This document shows positions 6,310-6,659 of a stretch of DNA of 6,659 nt, piece after piece. Both the position numbers and the translations under genes were made by a program. The stretch's first letter is position 1, and each line of letters begins with the position of its first letter. The DNA is from Oscillospiraceae bacterium (GTDB lineage: Bacteria; Bacillota; Clostridia; Oscillospirales; Oscillospiraceae), in assembly GCA_017501805.1 (NCBI GenBank), contig JAFVWG010000077.1:1-6659 (forward strand), written 5' to 3'. Under the pieces are notes generated by a model. That model had not been told where the DNA came from. It saw only the letters and a program-made list of their open reading frames with translations, and made no database searches.

Positions 6310-6365
6310 GCTCCCTTGTGTAAAGGGAGCTGTCATTTGCAAAGCAAATGACTGAGGGATTGTCC
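6310..6365. repeat. Double-hairpin repeat, copy A (divergent)
   Basis: Hairpin 1 pairs GCTCCCTT (6310-6317) with AAGGGAGC (6323-6330). Hairpin 2 is a perfect 9-bp stem, GTCATTTGC/GCAAATGAC (6332-6340 with 6344-6352), with an AAA loop. A tail, TGAGGGA, follows. It has the same two-hairpin plan as copies B-D but differs in stem sequence. Its minus-strand T-run is only TTT, so it is a poor terminator. Confidence 0.75.
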
Positions 6366-6374
6366 ATCCAACCG

Positions 6375-6448
6375 CGCGCAGCGCAACAAAAAAGCCTTCC
6401 CCTCTGGGGAAGGTGGCATTTGCGAAGCAAATGACGGATGAGGTCTCC
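6375..6448. repeat. Double-hairpin repeat, copy B
   Basis: This unit of 74 bases has a leader (CGCGCAGCGCAAC and six A), hairpin 1 CCTTCCCC/GGGGAAGG (6395-6402 with 6406-6413), hairpin 2 CATTTGC/GCAAATG (6417-6423 with 6427-6433, loop GAA) and the tail ACGGATGAGGTCTC. It matches copy C at 73 of 74 positions. The layout resembles REP or MITE-like interspersed elements; no transposase is present in the window. Confidence 0.85.
6388..6413 (-). terminator. Terminator-like hairpin inside repeat copy B
   Basis: Read on the minus strand, the 8-bp stem CCTTCCCC/GGGGAAGG with a three-base loop is followed by C and six T (6393-6388). It would stop minus-strand transcription arriving from the right, before the operon promoter. 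Confidence 0.65.
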
Positions 6449-6468
6449 GCCCGCAGGCGTATCCCAAT

Positions 6469-6542
6469 CGCGCAGCGCAACAAAAAAGCCTTCCCCTCTG
6501 GGGAAGGTGGCATTTGCAAAGCAAATGACGGATGAGGTCTCC
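6469..6542. repeat. Double-hairpin repeat, copy C
   Basis: This copy lies 94 bases to the right of copy B and has the same order of parts. The only difference over the unit is A6518 against G6424, in the loop of hairpin 2. The same leader, stems and tail are present. The near identity suggests a recent tandem duplication or recent insertion. Confidence 0.85.
6482..6507 (-). terminator. Terminator-like hairpin inside repeat copy C
   Basis: It has the same structure as the hairpin in copy B: stem 6507-6500 with 6496-6489 on the minus strand, then C and six T (6487-6482). Together the two would form a double terminator facing any gene to the right of the window. Confidence 0.65.
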
Positions 6543-6554
6543 CGCCCGAACTTG

Positions 6555-6601
6555 CCTCTCCCTTTGGGAGAGGTGTCCGAGTGAAGCGAGGACGGAGAGG
6601 G
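6555..6601. repeat. Double-hairpin repeat, copy D (variant)
   Basis: Hairpin 1 is CCTCTCCC/GGGAGAGG (6555-6562 with 6566-6573, loop TTT). It differs from copies B and C by two compensated base-pair changes. Hairpin 2 spans 6575-6593: GTCC/GGAC, a tandem G-A/A-G mismatch, two more pairs and a GAA loop. The tail GGAGAGGG resembles the GGATGAGG of copies B and C. There is no T-run, so it is not terminator-like. A small further hairpin, GTGCC/GGCAC, lies at 6612-6624. Confidence 0.65.
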
Positions 6602-6631
6602 TTTTCAATCCGTGCCTCCGGCACACCACAC

Positions 6632-6659
6632 CTCTTCACTTTTCTCTCTTCCCTCTTCA
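6632..6659. repeat. Heptamer tandem repeat at the window edge
   Basis: Four 7-base units follow CTCTTCA on the plus strand: 6632-6638, 6639-6645 (CTTTTCT), 6646-6652 (CTCTTCC) and 6653-6659. The minus strand is TGAAGAG-like. The array reaches the end of the window and probably continues. Confidence 0.65.

Noticed and set aside
6310..6601. CRISPR array
   Set aside because: The repeated units are self-complementary, unevenly spaced and differ in sequence. There are no regular unique spacers and no cas genes.
6181..6639. Two long minus-strand open frames in the repeat cluster (to 6639 and 6629) and the open extension of the adaptor frame to 6430
   Set aside because: They are made of the hairpin repeats read in different frames, with repeated peptide strings, no ribosome site and no family resemblance. 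The adaptor start at 6127 has a ribosome site and begins a proper membrane anchor.

Overview
The window looks like a chromosomal segment of a Gram-positive anaerobe of the class Clostridia, most likely an Oscillospiraceae/Ruminococcaceae-type gut bacterium. That placement is an inference. It rests on a surface protein with S-layer homology (SLH) domains, a split MacAB-like exporter with no outer-membrane partner in view, strong GGAGG ribosome-binding sites, G+C-rich coding sequence, and interspersed double-hairpin repeats of a kind I associate with such genomes. I could not run a search.

Layout, left to right. Positions 1-45 hold the last 14 codons of an unidentified plus-strand gene, followed by a strong intrinsic terminator (55-89). 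A short non-coding stretch contains six heptamer repeats spaced about one helical turn apart (190-247). Next comes a compact minus-strand tRNA-Val(CAC) gene (339-415) with its own promoter (428-456) and terminator (299-337). The rest of the window is one minus-strand operon read right to left: an HlyD/MacA-type membrane-fusion adaptor (4424-6127), an ABC ATPase (3648-4427), a MacB/FtsX-type permease (2461-3651) and a secreted SLH-domain protein (530-2401), ending in a terminator (477-513). The first three genes are joined by two 4-base ATGA stop/start overlaps. The fourth follows a 59-base spacer that carries a stem-loop lying directly against its ribosome-binding site.

Upstream of the operon (6128-6659) there is no credible gene. 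This stretch holds a probable promoter and leader, an AT-rich segment, a G-tract segment on the minus strand, four related two-hairpin repeats, and a heptamer repeat at the window edge. Two of the hairpin repeats are 73/74 identical and end in T-runs on the minus strand, so they look like intrinsic terminators that would insulate the operon.

How the genes may work together: the ATPase and permease should form a type VII (MacB-like) ABC mechanotransmission machine, with the adaptor bound outside the membrane. The SLH protein is probably wall-attached and made from the same transcript. The most interesting hypothesis is that it is a dedicated cell-wall-side partner or client of the pump. Two features make the adaptor unusual: it carries two complete lipoyl/hairpin modules instead of one, and it ends in an Asn/Arg-rich repeat tail.
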